Positions 28,088 through 39,434 of a stretch of DNA of 64,000 nt are shown here, piece by piece. Where the stretch lies: positions 1 to 64,000 of the forward strand of contig NZ_JACJSF010000029.1 in NCBI RefSeq assembly GCF_014698035.1, written 5' to 3'. Source of the stretch: Desmonostoc muscorum FACHB-395. Its GTDB lineage: Bacteria > Cyanobacteriota > Cyanobacteriia > Cyanobacteriales > Nostocaceae. Position 1 is the first letter of the stretch. Each line of letters opens with the position of its first letter. The translations under genes and the position numbers were made by a program. Below the pieces are notes generated by a model. That model ran no database searches. It was given only the letters and a program-made list of their open reading frames with translations, and was not told the origin of the DNA.

Positions 28088-29149
28088 GTGACCATGCTAC
28101 CCGATAATTTGGAGATTAATGAAGCGATCGCAGTACAATTTGCTCAATTAGTGCTGGATTGTATCGAGCGAGAGTATCCTAACAGTATTCTGCGTTGGGC
28201 TGAGAGCGACGAGGATATCAAACCACCGCGTCAATTAACTCCTGCTTTTTATGGCTGCTTAGATTGGCATTCAGCCGTACATGGTCACTGGTTGCTGGTA
28301 CGTCTGCTGCGTCACTTTCCTGAAGCCTCTTTCAATGTAGCGTCAAAGCAAGCACTTGGGCAAAGCCTAACGCCTGAGAAAATTCAAGGAGAAATTGCCC
28401 ATTTTCAACGGCGACCCTTTTTTGAATTTCCTTACGGTGTGGCCTGGTTTCTGCAACTGGCTGCGGAACTTCACGAGTGGAATCATGCTCAAGCAAAAGA
28501 ATGGCGGGTTGTATTAGAACCGCTAGAAAAGTTGATTGCTGATAACCTACAGCGCTGGATTAACGAACTGAAACTGCCAAATCGCACAGGGGTGCATAGC
28601 CAAACAGCCTTTGCACTTGGTTTGATGCTAGATTGGGCAAGGATTACCGAAAATACTGATTTTACTCAGTTATTGGAGAATAAAGCACGGCAATTTTATC
28701 TTAGCGATCGCAACTACTCGTTACAATTTGAACCACTTGGTTACGATTTTCTCTCTCCTGGACTTGCTGAAGCAGACCTGATGCGGCGAATTCTGCCAAC
28801 AACAGATTTCACTGACTGGCTCACCAATTTTCTGCCAGAAATACCCATTGATAATTCGGTAAATTGGTTAGAACCAGCCAGAGTGGATAATCCTCAAGAT
28901 TATATGCAAGCCCACTTCTACGGTCTTAATCTCAGTCGTGCTTGGATGCTTGAGGGTATTATATCTGGATTGGCAAATAGCGATCGCCGCATAGAAACAC
29001 TCCGCTCTGCTGCTCTTCACCATCGTCAGCATGGACTCACAGATGTTGTAATTGAACATTATGCAGCTAGTCACTGGTTAGGAACTTTTGCTATTTACCT
29101 CCTAACGAACCGTGGGTTGCCCCTCATCAGTGCTGAGAGACGCGATTAA
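28088..29149 (+). CDS. DUF2891 family protein
   Basis: A 353-residue soluble protein with the DUF2891 signature near LTPAFYGCLDWHSAVHGHW, then further helical segments with conserved Trp/His residues (FPYGVAWFLQLAAELHEW; LGYDFLSPGLAEADLM). The fold is expected to be an alpha/alpha toroid related to glycoside hydrolases, but no reaction is known, so function is open. The GTG at 28088 has GGAG 10 nt upstream; an ATG at 28094 is an alternative. The last residues and the stop codon lie inside a dispersed 20-bp palindrome (29138-29157), so the C-terminus may have been reset by repeat insertion. Confidence 0.85.
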   Translation: MTMLPDNLEINEAIAVQFAQLVLDCIEREYPNSILRWAESDEDIKPPRQLTPAFYGCLDWHSAVHGHWLLVRLLRHFPEASFNVASKQALGQSLTPEKIQGEIAHFQRRPFFEFPYGVAWFLQLAAELHEWNHAQAKEWRVVLEPLEKLIADNLQRWINELKLPNRTGVHSQTAFALGLMLDWARITENTDFTQLLENKARQFYLSDRNYSLQFEPLGYDFLSPGLAEADLMRRILPTTDFTDWLTNFLPEIPIDNSVNWLEPARVDNPQDYMQAHFYGLNLSRAWMLEGIISGLANSDRRIETLRSAALHHRQHGLTDVVIEHYAASHWLGTFAIYLLTNRGLPLISAERRD

Positions 29150-29157
29150 TCGCGTCT
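29138..29157. repeat. 20-bp perfect palindrome AGACGCGATTAATCGCGTCT
   Basis: The palindrome overlaps the stop codon of the DUF2891 gene. A near copy occurs at 32247-32266 between pyk and tal, with the same tgtacaga-type flank, so it is a dispersed repeat. Confidence 0.7.
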
Positions 29158-29172
29158 GTACAAAAGTTAGGA

Positions 29173-29250
29173 GTTATTATTCTCCCCATTCCCCGTTCCC
29201 CTTTCCCCATTCCCCATTCCCCATTCCCCATTCCCCATCCCCCAATGCCC
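29173..29250. repeat. CCCCATTC short tandem repeat
   Basis: Repeated ccccattc/ccccattcc units, some with ccgttcc variants, run for about 80 nt between the DUF2891 gene and gap1. This is a short tandemly repeated sequence of the type common in heterocystous cyanobacteria. It has no spacers, so it is not a CRISPR. Confidence 0.75.
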
Positions 29251-29339
29251 CAATCCTTAAAAGATGCCAAGTAAATATGCCTTAGCTTGCTGATACTGTC
29301 AGGATCAAAGAGTAAAGAATAAAAGGCAATCTATTTTGA

Positions 29340-30431
<1,092 letters not shown>

Positions 30432-30672
30432 TTCGTTATTTGTCATTGGTCATTTGTCATTGGTGATTAGCTTTTGACTTTTGACCCTTGACTTTGGGGA
30501 TTTGGGTCAAATGGTAAATACCCTGGGAGTAAAACATTATTTAGTATCTTTATTTACAAAAACAGTGATATAAAGCACGTGTTAATTTGGATGACTGGGC
30601 GATGTCTACGACGGGCTACGCCTACGCACAAACTATCCAAATTTGCAGGTTACTCCTCAACCCCTAATCCCT
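30432..30672. other. gap1-pyk spacer with repeats
   Basis: It contains a tcatttgtcattgg-type tandem repeat (30439-30463) and a dispersed repeat, gcgatgtctacgacgggct (30599-30628), shared with 5688-5711. Because of these insertions the spacing of gap1 and pyk is larger than in a tight operon. Confidence 0.5.
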
Positions 30673-32103
30673 ATGCGTCGAACCAAAATCATTTGTACTG
30701 TTGGGCCCGCTACATCTGCACCCGAAAATCTGCGAGGCTTGGTAGAAGCTGGAATGAATGTGGCACGGTTGAATTTTTCCCACGGGGCTTACGAATTCCA
30801 TGCTCAAACTGCTCACTATCTCAGACAAATTAGTAATGAGCAGCAAAAACCGATCGCAATTATGCAAGACCTGTGTGGCCCCAAGATTCGTTTGGGAACT
30901 TTACCACCGGAAGGGTTAAATTTAGAAGCTGGTACTGAAGTCACCTTTGTATTGCAAGAAAAGGGTGAGAGCATTGAGGAAATACCTCTACCATTGCCGA
31001 CTTTGTTCGCAATGGTGCGACCAGGTGAACCGATTTTAATTAATGATGGTCGCGTCAAATTGATTGTTACCGATCGCGATGCCGATCGCATTCGCGCCCA
31101 AGTGAAAACTGGCGGGTTAATTTCCACACATAAAGGAGTAAATCTACCACAAACTCCTTTACCTGTTAGTTCCATCACCGAAAAAGACTTACTGGATCTA
31201 CGCTTTGGGATTCAGTTGGGTGTAGATTGGGTAGCGGTGTCCTTTGTCCAATCGCCACAAGACTTAGAACCCGCCAAGCGCATGATTGAAGCGGCTGGTG
31301 CTTCCATCCGCTTAATTGCCAAAATCGAAAGAGCAGAAGCACTAGAAAACTTTGATTCCATTCTGAAAGTTGCCGACGCAATTATGATTGCCCGTGGCGA
31401 TTTAGGGGTGGAAGTGCCAATTCACGAAGTACCCCTCATTCAAAAAGATATTATTCGCCGTTGCAATCGTGCTGGCAAACCGGTGATTACAGCCACCCAA
31501 ATGCTAGAGTCGATGATTAGCGCCCCCGACCCCACCCGCGCCGAAGCAACTGATGTTGCCAACTCCATCTTAGATGGTACGGATGCAGTCATGCTTTCTG
31601 GTGAAACAGCTGTTGGACAATATCCCATCGCCGCCGTCCAGATGATGCACAATATCGCCGTGCGGACAGAACAGGCTCTAGATGAGGGTAGCAAACATGC
31701 TTGGTGTCATGAGGCAGGTAGTCTTAGCGTTACCGAATCTGTAGCAGAATCAGTCTGTCGCATCGCTTATGAAACAGGCTCACGGGCTATTCTTTGTAAC
31801 ACTTCCTCTGGAAATACAGCGAGAATGGTGTCTAAATATCGGCCGACTTCTCCCATTATTGCCCTCACCTCCGACATCACCGCTTATCGCCAACTAGCGC
31901 TTTCTTGGGGTGTGGAAGCTTTGCTGATCCCACCAGTTCACCATGCTGAAGAGATGTTTACCAATGTGGTGAACACAGTTGTAGATATGGGTCTAGCGAA
32001 TAAGGGCGATAAAGTAGTGATTACCTCTGGCGTTCCAATTGGTAAATCGGGCACAACTAGTTTAATCAAAGTGCATTCCATTGGACAGCCAATATCGGCA
32101 TAA
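30673..32103 (+). CDS. pyk: Pyruvate kinase
   Basis: 476 residues from ATG 30673 (MRRTKIICTVGPAT). The frame is open ten codons further to TTG 30643, but that part overlaps the end of a repeat, and the family normally starts at the RRTKI segment. Landmarks are ARLNFSHG, the metal/substrate helix in IRLIAKIERAEALENFD, MIARGDLGVEVP, KPVITATQMLESM and the C-terminal allosteric domain. It makes pyruvate and ATP from phosphoenolpyruvate and ADP. It lies between gap1 and tal. It is opposed functionally by the PEP synthase at 46876-49350. Confidence 0.95.
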   Translation: MRRTKIICTVGPATSAPENLRGLVEAGMNVARLNFSHGAYEFHAQTAHYLRQISNEQQKPIAIMQDLCGPKIRLGTLPPEGLNLEAGTEVTFVLQEKGESIEEIPLPLPTLFAMVRPGEPILINDGRVKLIVTDRDADRIRAQVKTGGLISTHKGVNLPQTPLPVSSITEKDLLDLRFGIQLGVDWVAVSFVQSPQDLEPAKRMIEAAGASIRLIAKIERAEALENFDSILKVADAIMIARGDLGVEVPIHEVPLIQKDIIRRCNRAGKPVITATQMLESMISAPDPTRAEATDVANSILDGTDAVMLSGETAVGQYPIAAVQMMHNIAVRTEQALDEGSKHAWCHEAGSLSVTESVAESVCRIAYETGSRAILCNTSSGNTARMVSKYRPTSPIIALTSDITAYRQLALSWGVEALLIPPVHHAEEMFTNVVNTVVDMGLANKGDKVVITSGVPIGKSGTTSLIKVHSIGQPISA

Positions 32104-32337
32104 GCCACTTAGAATAGGGCTGTGGCTCAAGATAGTAAGCAAAATTGGGCAATGATTCCGAAAAATTGCCAGAATCAGAATTGAAGGAACTAAGGACTGG
32201 GGACTGGTGACTGGGAAGATAAGGAAGAGAATAATAACTCTTGTACAGACGCGATTAATCGCGTTTCTACTCCTAACTCAGCACTCAGCACTCGCTAGGG
32301 AATAAGTAAATCCTAAACAAACATCACGGAGTCTTTT

Positions 32338-33342
32338 ATGTCTAAGAATTTACTAGAACAATTGCGAGAAGTGACTGTTGTGGTCGCGGATACGGGGGAT
32401 ATCCAGGCAATTGAAAAGTTCAAACCCCAAGATGCCACCACCAATCCTTCTCTGATTACTGCTGCGGCGCAAATGCCAGAATATCAGGGAATTGTCGATC
32501 AAACTTTACTGCAAGCGAAGAAAGATGCTGGAGACGGAGCCACCCAAGCACAGATAGTTTCTCTAGCTTTTGACCGTTTAGCAGTTGCTTTTGGATTAAA
32601 GATTTTACAAATTATTCCCGGTCGTGTGTCTACAGAAGTAGATGCTCGCTTGTCCTACGATACTGAAGCTACTCTGACTAAAGCACGGGATTTAATTGCC
32701 CAGTATAAAGCTGCTGGAATTGGCCGCGATCGCGTTTTGATTAAAATTGCCACCACTTGGGAAGGCATTCGCGCTGCGGAAATTCTCGAAAAAGAAGGTA
32801 TTCACTGTAACCTTACCTTGTTGTTTGGTCTTCACCAAGCGATCGCCTGTGCGGAAGCCGGCGTTACCCTAATTTCTCCCTTCGTCGGTCGGATTCTTGA
32901 CTGGTACAAAAAAGATACCGGACGCGATAGCTACCCAGCAACCGAAGATCCAGGAGTTTTGTCTGTCACCAAAATCTACAACTACTACAAGAAATTCGGC
33001 TATAAAACCGAAGTTATGGGAGCTAGCTTCCGTAACCTTGGTGAAATTACTGAACTTGCAGGTAGTGATTTGCTGACCATTTCTCCATCACTTTTGGCTG
33101 AATTGCAGTCAACTGTTGCAGAACTGCCACGTAAACTTGACCCAGCCAAGGCAGCAAGCTTGTCAATCGAAAAGATATCTATTGACAAAGCTAGCTATGA
33201 CAAAATGCACGCTGCTGACCGCATGGCAACTGACAAACTAGACGAGGGCATCAAAGGTTTCACCAAGGCATTAGAAGACCTTGAAAAACTTTTGGCAGAC
33301 CGACTAGTTCGCCTTGAAGGAGAGGTAGTAGCAAGCCATTAG
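32338..33342 (+). CDS. tal: Transaldolase (TalB type)
   Basis: A 334-residue class I transaldolase of the pentose phosphate pathway. The N-terminus has DATTNPSLI with the conserved Asp. The Schiff-base lysine is Lys136 in [20 protein letters not shown] and [11 protein letters not shown] follow in the barrel. It moves a dihydroxyacetone unit between sugar phosphates and links the oxidative pentose phosphate route to the gap1/pyk glycolytic genes upstream. ATG 32338 is preceded by GGAG with 8-nt spacing. The 234-nt spacer after pyk holds a copy of the dispersed palindrome of 29138-29157. Confidence 0.95.
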   Translation: MSKNLLEQLREVTVVVADTGDIQAIEKFKPQDATTNPSLITAAAQMPEYQGIVDQTLLQAKKDAGDGATQAQIVSLAFDRLAVAFGLKILQIIPGRVSTEVDARLSYDTEATLTKARDLIAQYKAAGIGRDRVLIKIATTWEGIRAAEILEKEGIHCNLTLLFGLHQAIACAEAGVTLISPFVGRILDWYKKDTGRDSYPATEDPGVLSVTKIYNYYKKFGYKTEVMGASFRNLGEITELAGSDLLTISPSLLAELQSTVAELPRKLDPAKAASLSIEKISIDKASYDKMHAADRMATDKLDEGIKGFTKALEDLEKLLADRLVRLEGEVVASH

Positions 33343-33415
33343 AAGATAACCATAATTAGTGGTTAGTGGTTTAACCACCAACCACTAACCATTAGTTAGT
33401 TGTATCAGCTTTGGC

Positions 33416-33793
33416 TTAATAACGACCTCGGATAATGCTATATCGTCCGTAGGGCTGCCGTCGTTGGATAATCTGCCGTTGTCTTAACTGATCCCGTCGT
33501 CGGATATTTTGGTATCGTCCGTAGGGCTGCCGTCGTCGGATATTTTGGTATCGTCCATAGGGCTGCCTCTGTCGGATAATCTGCCGTCTTCGGATCATTC
33601 GGTATCGTCCTGGCCGCCGTTGAGCAATTAAAAGCTCTCCAGTTTTATCTCCAACTAGATTAGCTTCTGGTGCGGCGCTCTGTTCATTGCGAGCATTATT
33701 TAAAGAAATATCTTTTGCTTCAGCTAATGAGGGCGGATACACAAAGGCACATAGCAATAGCGCTATTGAGGATAACTTCCTAAGACCTTTCAT
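33416..33793 (-). CDS. Small secreted Arg-rich repeat protein, unknown function
   Basis: 125 residues. A signal peptide is clear (MKGLRKLSSIALLLCAFVYP, with likely cleavage after AEA, residues 24-26). After a short linker ending LLIAQRRPGRYRM, the rest is a run of basic repeats of the type RRRQPYGRYQNI, at least three QPYGRY units, ending YSIIRGRY. Arg, Gln, Tyr and Gly make up most of the mature protein, giving a very high net charge. It may bind polyanions such as exopolysaccharide, nucleic acid or peptidoglycan outside the cell, but I do not recognise a family. It is convergent with tal (73 nt between the ends). The coding repeats are visible in the DNA as near-identical 36-40-nt units. 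Confidence 0.7.
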   Translation of the reverse strand: MKGLRKLSSIALLLCAFVYPPSLAEAKDISLNNARNEQSAAPEANLVGDKTGELLIAQRRPGRYRMIRRRQIIRQRQPYGRYQNIRRRQPYGRYQNIRRRDQLRQRQIIQRRQPYGRYSIIRGRY

Positions 33794-34333
33794 GTTTTTG
33801 CTTCAACTAGACTTTGGTAATAACTTTATTAAAACACCTGAAAGTCTACAAATTACCCCTTATACACTTTTTTTAAACTTAAATTTGGTATGAAATCCTG
33901 TATTTAAATTTCAATCTTATGGAGAATTGCAAATTATATCAACCTGTGTAATAAAGAAGTAATCGTCTAGCAAAATATAATTTTTTCCAATAGACAAAAT
34001 GGAGAATTACCTAACATTGTGTGTCACTTTAAGAAAGCTTTGCTACATTGCAATAAAGTTCAGTTAGAGGCGATTTATAAATTAAAAATACAATTATTGT
34101 AGTGGCATGGTAAGACTAAAATAGTGCATTAGACGTAGGTTGGGTGAAGCGGAGCGCAACCCAACATAAGCTAAAAAACATCTAATTTGCATAATCGAAT
34201 TAAATATAACTCTTGTAGGGTGGGCATCCTGCCCGCCCAGTATATGTAATTTAAATGTGGAACAGCTTATCTCAGAATGTTGGGTTACGCAAAGCCTACA
34301 CCCAACCTACAATTTTTTTTACAACTCTTTTAA
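33794..34333. other. Intergenic with MITE-like element
   Basis: No gene. A/T-rich sequence upstream of the Arg-rich protein gene is followed by the inverted-repeat element at 34135-34310. Confidence 0.5.
34135..34310. mobile_element. MITE-like element with GTAGGTTGGGTG ends and nested insertion
   Basis: Terminal repeats GTAGGTTGGGTG (34135-34146) and CACCCAACCTAC (34299-34310) are perfect reverse complements; inner sequences containing caacccaaca and tgttgggtta also pair. A second repeat type, tgtagggtgggcatcctgcccgcc (about 34216-34240), lies inside and appears to be nested. A shorter copy of the same family is at 62569-62648. It has no coding capacity. Confidence 0.7.
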
Positions 34334-34669
34334 CTACACAAATCGGAAAATAAACGGGTAGCGGTAAGACACATTTGGCTGGTTCAGAACATTGATAATG
34401 GCAATAATTGGCATAATAAAACTGACCATGCCCAAAGCAATCAATAACAAAATACCAATTCCTACAAAAGTCAGCAATGCAAAGATAAGTGCATAAATAT
34501 AAAGATTTATGTGAAAATCGAGTGATTCTTTGGCATTGCTTTTGATAATCTGGTCATTACTAATTAACAAAATTGCAATCGGTATGCCAATGGAGATAAT
34601 CGTAGAGCTAAAAAATATTGCTCCGTGGCTTAGGGCGGATAAAAGCTTGCGTTGCTGAATGTCTTCCAT
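34334..34669 (-). CDS. DUF4870 domain membrane protein
   Basis: 111 residues with three to four hydrophobic helices: GAIFFSSTIISIGIPIAILLI (split here as about residues 16-37), then ALIFALLTFVGIGILLLIAL and VSFIMPIIAIINVL. The pattern of an N-terminal LSALSHGA, then HINLYIY and a short polar end (VSYRYPFIFRFV) matches small DUF4870/Tic20-like membrane proteins of unknown function. Predicted location is the cytoplasmic or thylakoid membrane. It is downstream of lnt in the same direction, about 80 nt apart, so cotranscription is possible. Confidence 0.8.
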   Translation of the reverse strand: MEDIQQRKLLSALSHGAIFFSSTIISIGIPIAILLISNDQIIKSNAKESLDFHINLYIYALIFALLTFVGIGILLLIALGMVSFIMPIIAIINVLNQPNVSYRYPFIFRFV

Positions 34670-34747
34670 GCCACAATTCCTCTTTTAGAGACTCAAATGG
34701 TAACTATTACTCGTGGATGTCACTGTAGTTACGATCTGATATTAGCG

Positions 34748-36346
34748 TTAGTTAAACACTCTCTGCACAAACCACCCTAAGACACTCAATCCCAGCAACA
34801 AAGGCGTTAACCAATCACCCCAACGCACATATAAAGTTTGTGTCTGTCGCCGATAAATTGTTTCAGCATGAGTTTCGTAAGTATTATATCCAGACATCCA
34901 CAAGGTTCTCCCATGAGGATCTACAAAAGCTGAATAGCCGGTATTCGTTGCCCGTGCTGACCATCGATCGGTTTCAATTGCCCGCATGATATCCTGTGCA
35001 TGGTGCTGGAATGGCATCGATGCAGTGTAATGGGCATCGTTAGAAGAACTGACAATAAATTGCCCACCCGCAGCAGCTTGACGGCGAAATTGTTCAGGAA
35101 AAGCGGATTCGTAACATATACTAGCGATCGCACGACCAAAAGGAGTGTCAAATATCTGATTTGCTGAACCAGGAACTTGGTGTGCCTCCAAAGGCGACAA
35201 GCGTTGAATTAACCCGCCGAAAATTCCTTCAAAGGGAATATATTCTCCCAAAGGTACGAGTTTGGACTTATCGTAGCGGCTGACAATTTCACCCTTACTG
35301 TTGAAAGTAAACAAGCTAATTGTATAACTGTCTCCTCGTTCGCCAAAAGCCCCAATCCAAGCAACTACACCTTTTTCTTTCACAGCTGCGACTAAGGCAG
35401 TTCCCAACAAGTTACGCTGGAAAATAGGTAAGGCTCCTTCTGGGGTGAGGACTGCATCTACACCTTGGTCTGCTAAAGTTAAATACCCATTAGTGTAATT
35501 TTCTTGGGCGCGACGAAACCCTTCTGAACTTCGTAAAAGTCGGTTCGGAATATTACCTTGAACAATCCCCACTTTCAAGGCTGCTTCTGGGGGTTGGGCG
35601 ATGGGACGACTGTATAGGAAAAAACCGATGAGGTGTAAGGTAATTAATAATCCTGTGGCGATAACCCAGTATTTATTAACGAACCGCAGAGGCGCAGAGG
35701 ACGCAGAGGAAATTTTCTCTGCGCCCTCTGTGCCTCTGTGGTTTATCCATCCTTCAGCAATTAACCCATTTACAGCAACTATTGTTGCTGTCACAGTATT
35801 AGGCCCAGAGAGTTGCCCCAGATGTACAATTACGAGATTATGCGGGCTTTGCGTGTAAGCAAGGGAACTCCACCACAGAGGGCCAGCACTCCATAGACTC
35901 TCTAAGCCGCACCAGAGGGCTGTACCAATCAGAACACGTAACAACGGTTTTTTTCCACCCAGGCGAACCATTACAGCCGCCCAAATAGTAAGGAATACCC
36001 CACCTAAGACACTGATAAATCCCCAACAAAAAAGCGTGATTGCCAAGCTTGGCAACCAGGGAACGCCCAACCATGTCATCGGATGAATTCCGGTAATCCA
36101 GAATAGGGCGACACCGTGAAAACCAATACCCCACAGGAAAGCCGGAGGGAATTGGTTTTTACCTTTGGCTGAAGTTACAACTAGCACCCATAAGGGAACT
36201 ATGGCAATCCAAGCCAGGAACCATGCACCTACTGGGGCTACGGTTAGCCCCATTAAAATGCCGCTAGCTAAGGCTATTAAATAAGGGAGTAAGGTGGTTA
36301 ACCTCTCCCCCTGCTTTTTATTCTGCTTCTTCTGCATCGGCAGCAT
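34748..36346 (-). CDS. lnt: Apolipoprotein N-acyltransferase
   Basis: A 532-residue inner-membrane enzyme that adds the third acyl chain to lipoproteins. About six N-terminal helices precede a nitrilase-type domain (about 255-500) with catalytic Glu303 (LTPEGALP), Lys360 ([14 protein letters not shown]) and Cys411 (ICYES), followed by one C-terminal helix. Residues about 202-224 ([20 protein letters not shown]) are encoded by an in-frame 62-bp palindromic repeat (35683-35744) placed between two membrane helices, an oddity not expected in the family. The start ATG 36346 overlaps the gyrA end by 29 nt; ATG 36337 is an alternative. It follows gyrA in the same direction and is probably translationally coupled to it. 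Confidence 0.92.
   Translation of the reverse strand: MLPMQKKQNKKQGERLTTLLPYLIALASGILMGLTVAPVGAWFLAWIAIVPLWVLVVTSAKGKNQFPPAFLWGIGFHGVALFWITGIHPMTWLGVPWLPSLAITLFCWGFISVLGGVFLTIWAAVMVRLGGKKPLLRVLIGTALWCGLESLWSAGPLWWSSLAYTQSPHNLVIVHLGQLSGPNTVTATIVAVNGLIAEGWINHRGTEGAEKISSASSAPLRFVNKYWVIATGLLITLHLIGFFLYSRPIAQPPEAALKVGIVQGNIPNRLLRSSEGFRRAQENYTNGYLTLADQGVDAVLTPEGALPIFQRNLLGTALVAAVKEKGVVAWIGAFGERGDSYTISLFTFNSKGEIVSRYDKSKLVPLGEYIPFEGIFGGLIQRLSPLEAHQVPGSANQIFDTPFGRAIASICYESAFPEQFRRQAAAGGQFIVSSSNDAHYTASMPFQHHAQDIMRAIETDRWSARATNTGYSAFVDPHGRTLWMSGYNTYETHAETIYRRQTQTLYVRWGDWLTPLLLGLSVLGWFVQRVFN
35683..35744. repeat. Palindromic repeat inside lnt, in frame
   Basis: The arms AACCGCAGAGGCGCAGAG... and ...CTCTGTGCCTCTGTGGTT pair nearly perfectly around aaattttc. 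It is the same family as the intergenic copies at 11317-11385 and 50949-51010. It keeps the lnt frame open and encodes about 22 residues. The piece SAPLRFVN also appears in the discarded upstream extension at 18325, encoded by the half copy there. Confidence 0.85.
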
Positions 36347-38942
36347 CAGGTGGAACTATTGCTACTCCGGTAATAGCGTCATCTTCATCTAAACGCTGCA
36401 CTCTGACTCCAGTTGCCGATCGCGATTGGATAGAAATTGCATTTACCGCTTGACGGATGATAATACCGCGATTTGTCACCATCATGATTTCATCATCATC
36501 ATTGTTGACAATGCGTAGGGTTGCCAACTTGTCTTTAGTTTTGCGGTTTTTGAACTTGGTTGCCATTAAACCTTGACCAGCACGATTTTGTAGTCGGAAT
36601 TGGGCAACGGGTACGCGCTTACCATATCCTCCCATTGTAATTACCAACACCCAAGGGCCAACAATGCCAGTACTAGGCACTTCTGCGGACTCTTCAGTAG
36701 TTTCGGTAATTTCGATATCTTCTGTTTCGATTGCCTCGATTGTCTCGATTGCTTCGATATCTTCAGTTTCGGCTTCTGTAACTATATCCAAAGTTTCAAG
36801 AATTGCTGCGGGTAGAATATCCATACCCACCAGTTCATCTTTATTTTTGAGTTTCATGGCTTTCACCCCACGAGTCGCCCTACTTAAAGGACGCAGTTGT
36901 TCGTGGTTGCACCGGAAGTTAATCGCCATGCCGTTACGAGAACCAATGATTACACTGTCCTCGACTCTAGCGCGTCGCACCCAGCGCAGTTGGTCGCCTT
37001 CTTCTAAGGAAATGGCAATCAAACCATTGGCGCGAATATGACTAAAGGCTGCCAATTCGGTTTTCTTGATATTCCCGCCCTTAGTGAGCATGACCAGATA
37101 TTCTTCGCTGCTAAACTCGTCAACGGGTACAATCGAGGTGATTTTTTCCTCTTTAGGGATGGGTAACATCTGGACAATTGGTGTCCCGCGACTGGTACGC
37201 GAACTCGCTGGAATTTGATACGCTCTCAGGCAATAAACAACACCACGCTCACTAAAGAATAAAATACTGTCGTGATCGCAGCAAGTTAAGAAATGCTCAA
37301 TGGTATCATCATCTTTTACCTTGGCTGCGGCTTTACCTCTGGTAGCACGGCTTTGCGCTTCAAAGGTATTAACTGGCATCCGTTTGATGTAACCTTGCTC
37401 TGTAACCAGAATGATTGCTTTTTCATTGGCAATTAAGTCGCGATCGTCTAATTCCCCTTCCCCTGGTAAAATTACCGTGCGGCGGGGTGTGGCAAAGTTA
37501 GTTTTCAGTTGCGCGACTTCGGTTTCGATAATTTCTAGCACTCTCTCCCGGCGTGCCAAAATATCTTGTAAGTCGGTAATTTTTGCTTGTAATTCGTCGT
37601 GTTCCAAACGAATTTTGTCTGCTTCTAAGGCAGTTAATCGCCGCAATTGCATCTGCAAAATCGCATCTGCTTGCACTTCCGAGAGTCCATAAGTTGTGAT
37701 TAATTCGCCTTTGGCTGTCGGCGCATCGGGCGCATGGCGAATCAAGACAATAATTGGATCTAACTGGGATAGGGCAATTAATAACCCTTGCAGGAGATGA
37801 TCGCGTTCCTCGGCTTTCCGCAGTTCGTAACGGGTACGTCTGGCAATGGATTCGATGCGGAAATCTAAGAAGACGCTTAAAAACTGCTTGAGGGTGAGTA
37901 CCTGGGGTTCGCTATTCACCAACGCCAGCATATTCGCCCCAAAGTTGGCTTGCAGTGGCGTTTGTTTGTAAAGGTTGTTTAGAACAACGCGGGGATAAGC
38001 ATCACGCTTAAGTTCGATGACAACTCGCATCCCGTCGCGATCGCTTTCATCCCGGATATCTGCGATGCCCTCTAGCCGCTTTTCGTTCACCATTTCGGCG
38101 ATTTTTTCAATCAGCGCCGCTTTATTGGTTTGATAGGGCAATTCGGTGATGATAATTGCTTCTCTATCTGGCCGTCCCCGTTGTTCAACGGTTTCAATAT
38201 TAGCGACACCACGCATGGTAATAGAACCACGCCCGGTGGTGTAAGCTTCTCGAATGGCAGATGTTCCCAAAATTTGCGCCCCAGTTGGAAAGTCTGGGCC
38301 GTGGACATACTGCATTAATTCGAGATCGGTGATTTCGGGATTGTGGATTACAGCCACCAAAGCATCAATCAATTCGCCCAAATTGTGGGGCGGAATGTTG
38401 GTTGCCATACCCACGGCAATCCCAGAGGAACCGTTGAGCAATAATTGGGGAATCCGTGCCGGTAAAACTGTGGGTTCTTGTTGGGAACCGTCGAAGTTAT
38501 CAGCGAAATCTACGGTTTCATACTCAATATCGTGTAGTAAACCAGCGCTAGTTAAAGCTTGTAAGCGGCATTCTGTGTACCGCATGGCGGCTGGCGGATC
38601 GTTGTCTACCGAACCGAAGTTACCATGTCCGTTAACTAGGGGCGATCGCATGGAAAAATCCTGCGCCATCCGCACCAAGGCATCATATACTGCTGTGTCG
38701 CCGTGGGGGTGATATTTACCCAACACTTCCCCCACTACACGGGCGCATTTCTTAAAGGGGCGATCGTGGAGCAGACCTAGCTCGTGCATTGCGTAGAGAA
38801 TGCGACGATGCACAGGTTTTAGACCATCCCTGGCATCTGGCAACGCCCGACCCACTATCACGCTCATGGCGTATTCCAGATAAGACTGCGACATTTCGGT
38901 TCGCAAATCTATCGGGATAATCCTCTCCTGTGAGGTTGTCAT
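36318..38942 (-). CDS. gyrA: DNA gyrase subunit A
   Basis: 874 residues. The winged-helix/tower breakage domain has catalytic Tyr122 ([10 protein letters not shown]), and the quinolone-determining region is [10 protein letters not shown] with Thr83 and Asp87 in E. coli numbering. The C-terminal beta-propeller includes [13 protein letters not shown], a relaxed form of the GyrA box, and repeats such as [11 protein letters not shown]. It cuts and passes DNA with GyrB to introduce negative supercoils. Residues about 718-757 between propeller blades form an acidic low-complexity insert ([20 protein letters not shown]) encoded by tandem DNA repeats. ATG 38942 gives the standard start [13 protein letters not shown]. 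It is followed by lnt with a 29-nt overlap. Confidence 0.95.
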   Translation of the reverse strand: MTTSQERIIPIDLRTEMSQSYLEYAMSVIVGRALPDARDGLKPVHRRILYAMHELGLLHDRPFKKCARVVGEVLGKYHPHGDTAVYDALVRMAQDFSMRSPLVNGHGNFGSVDNDPPAAMRYTECRLQALTSAGLLHDIEYETVDFADNFDGSQQEPTVLPARIPQLLLNGSSGIAVGMATNIPPHNLGELIDALVAVIHNPEITDLELMQYVHGPDFPTGAQILGTSAIREAYTTGRGSITMRGVANIETVEQRGRPDREAIIITELPYQTNKAALIEKIAEMVNEKRLEGIADIRDESDRDGMRVVIELKRDAYPRVVLNNLYKQTPLQANFGANMLALVNSEPQVLTLKQFLSVFLDFRIESIARRTRYELRKAEERDHLLQGLLIALSQLDPIIVLIRHAPDAPTAKGELITTYGLSEVQADAILQMQLRRLTALEADKIRLEHDELQAKITDLQDILARRERVLEIIETEVAQLKTNFATPRRTVILPGEGELDDRDLIANEKAIILVTEQGYIKRMPVNTFEAQSRATRGKAAAKVKDDDTIEHFLTCCDHDSILFFSERGVVYCLRAYQIPASSRTSRGTPIVQMLPIPKEEKITSIVPVDEFSSEEYLVMLTKGGNIKKTELAAFSHIRANGLIAISLEEGDQLRWVRRARVEDSVIIGSRNGMAINFRCNHEQLRPLSRATRGVKAMKLKNKDELVGMDILPAAILETLDIVTEAETEDIEAIETIEAIETEDIEITETTEESAEVPSTGIVGPWVLVITMGGYGKRVPVAQFRLQNRAGQGLMATKFKNRKTKDKLATLRIVNNDDDEIMMVTNRGIIIRQAVNAISIQSRSATGVRVQRLDEDDAITGVAIVPPDAADAEEAE

Positions 38943-39434
38943 AACCTAAAAATCTCCAAAAATCGTAGATTTTAGCTTGTTTACTCAACAAAGCGCAAAA
39001 TTATTCTAAATTACTCTTGAATAATTGCCATAATTTGATATAATTCTAGCATAATATTGCCCTTTTTTGCCTAGGCAGCTAATCCAAAATCTCTAGTGAA
39101 AGAAGATATAATAACTTACATTTGGGAAGCTTTTAGTTATTTAACAAGAGCAGTGAAATAAAAAGTTGATTAGCGCAAATTCGCCTAACTTGAAACATGA
39201 CAGAGTAAAGTTAAGAAAACAATCTAAAATTGGCTTTATTAACTCTTACTTTGATAACCGTTATTTACTAGAATTTTTGCTTACTCAGGTCTTAAAAAGA
39301 AAAGCGTAGTTGATAATTTCTACTTAAAGAAATAGCAAAATTGGAGAAAGGCTACCAAGACGCAATTAAAGGAAGACTTGTAGCAATTCGTATTTATGAT
39401 CGACAAAATATTTTGACGTAAAGGAGAGGAAATT
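38943..39434. other. Divergent intergenic region between gyrA and trmB
   Basis: 492 nt of A/T-rich DNA with no reading frame. It should contain the gyrA promoter and, near its right end, the trmB leader with AAGGAGAGG. Nothing else could be supported. Confidence 0.4.

Noticed and set aside
29173..29250. Repeated CCCCATTC units as a possible CRISPR
   Set aside because: Units are 7-8 nt, tandem and without spacers, so this is a simple tandem repeat. No cas gene is present in the window.
30816..31178. 120-codon open frame on the minus strand
   Set aside because: Antisense to pyk, which is certain; no independent support.
33416..33793. Repeats in the Arg-rich gene as a CRISPR-like array
   Set aside because: The repeats are coding, keep one frame behind a signal peptide and vary in unit length; there are no unique spacers.
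36664..37041. 125-codon open frame on the plus strand
   Set aside because: It is antisense to gyrA, rich in Ser/Ile from the reversed acidic repeat, and has no ribosome site or family resemblance.
38254..38712. 152-codon open frame on the plus strand
   Set aside because: It lies opposite the conserved gyrA breakage domain and is a shadow of that gene's codon use.
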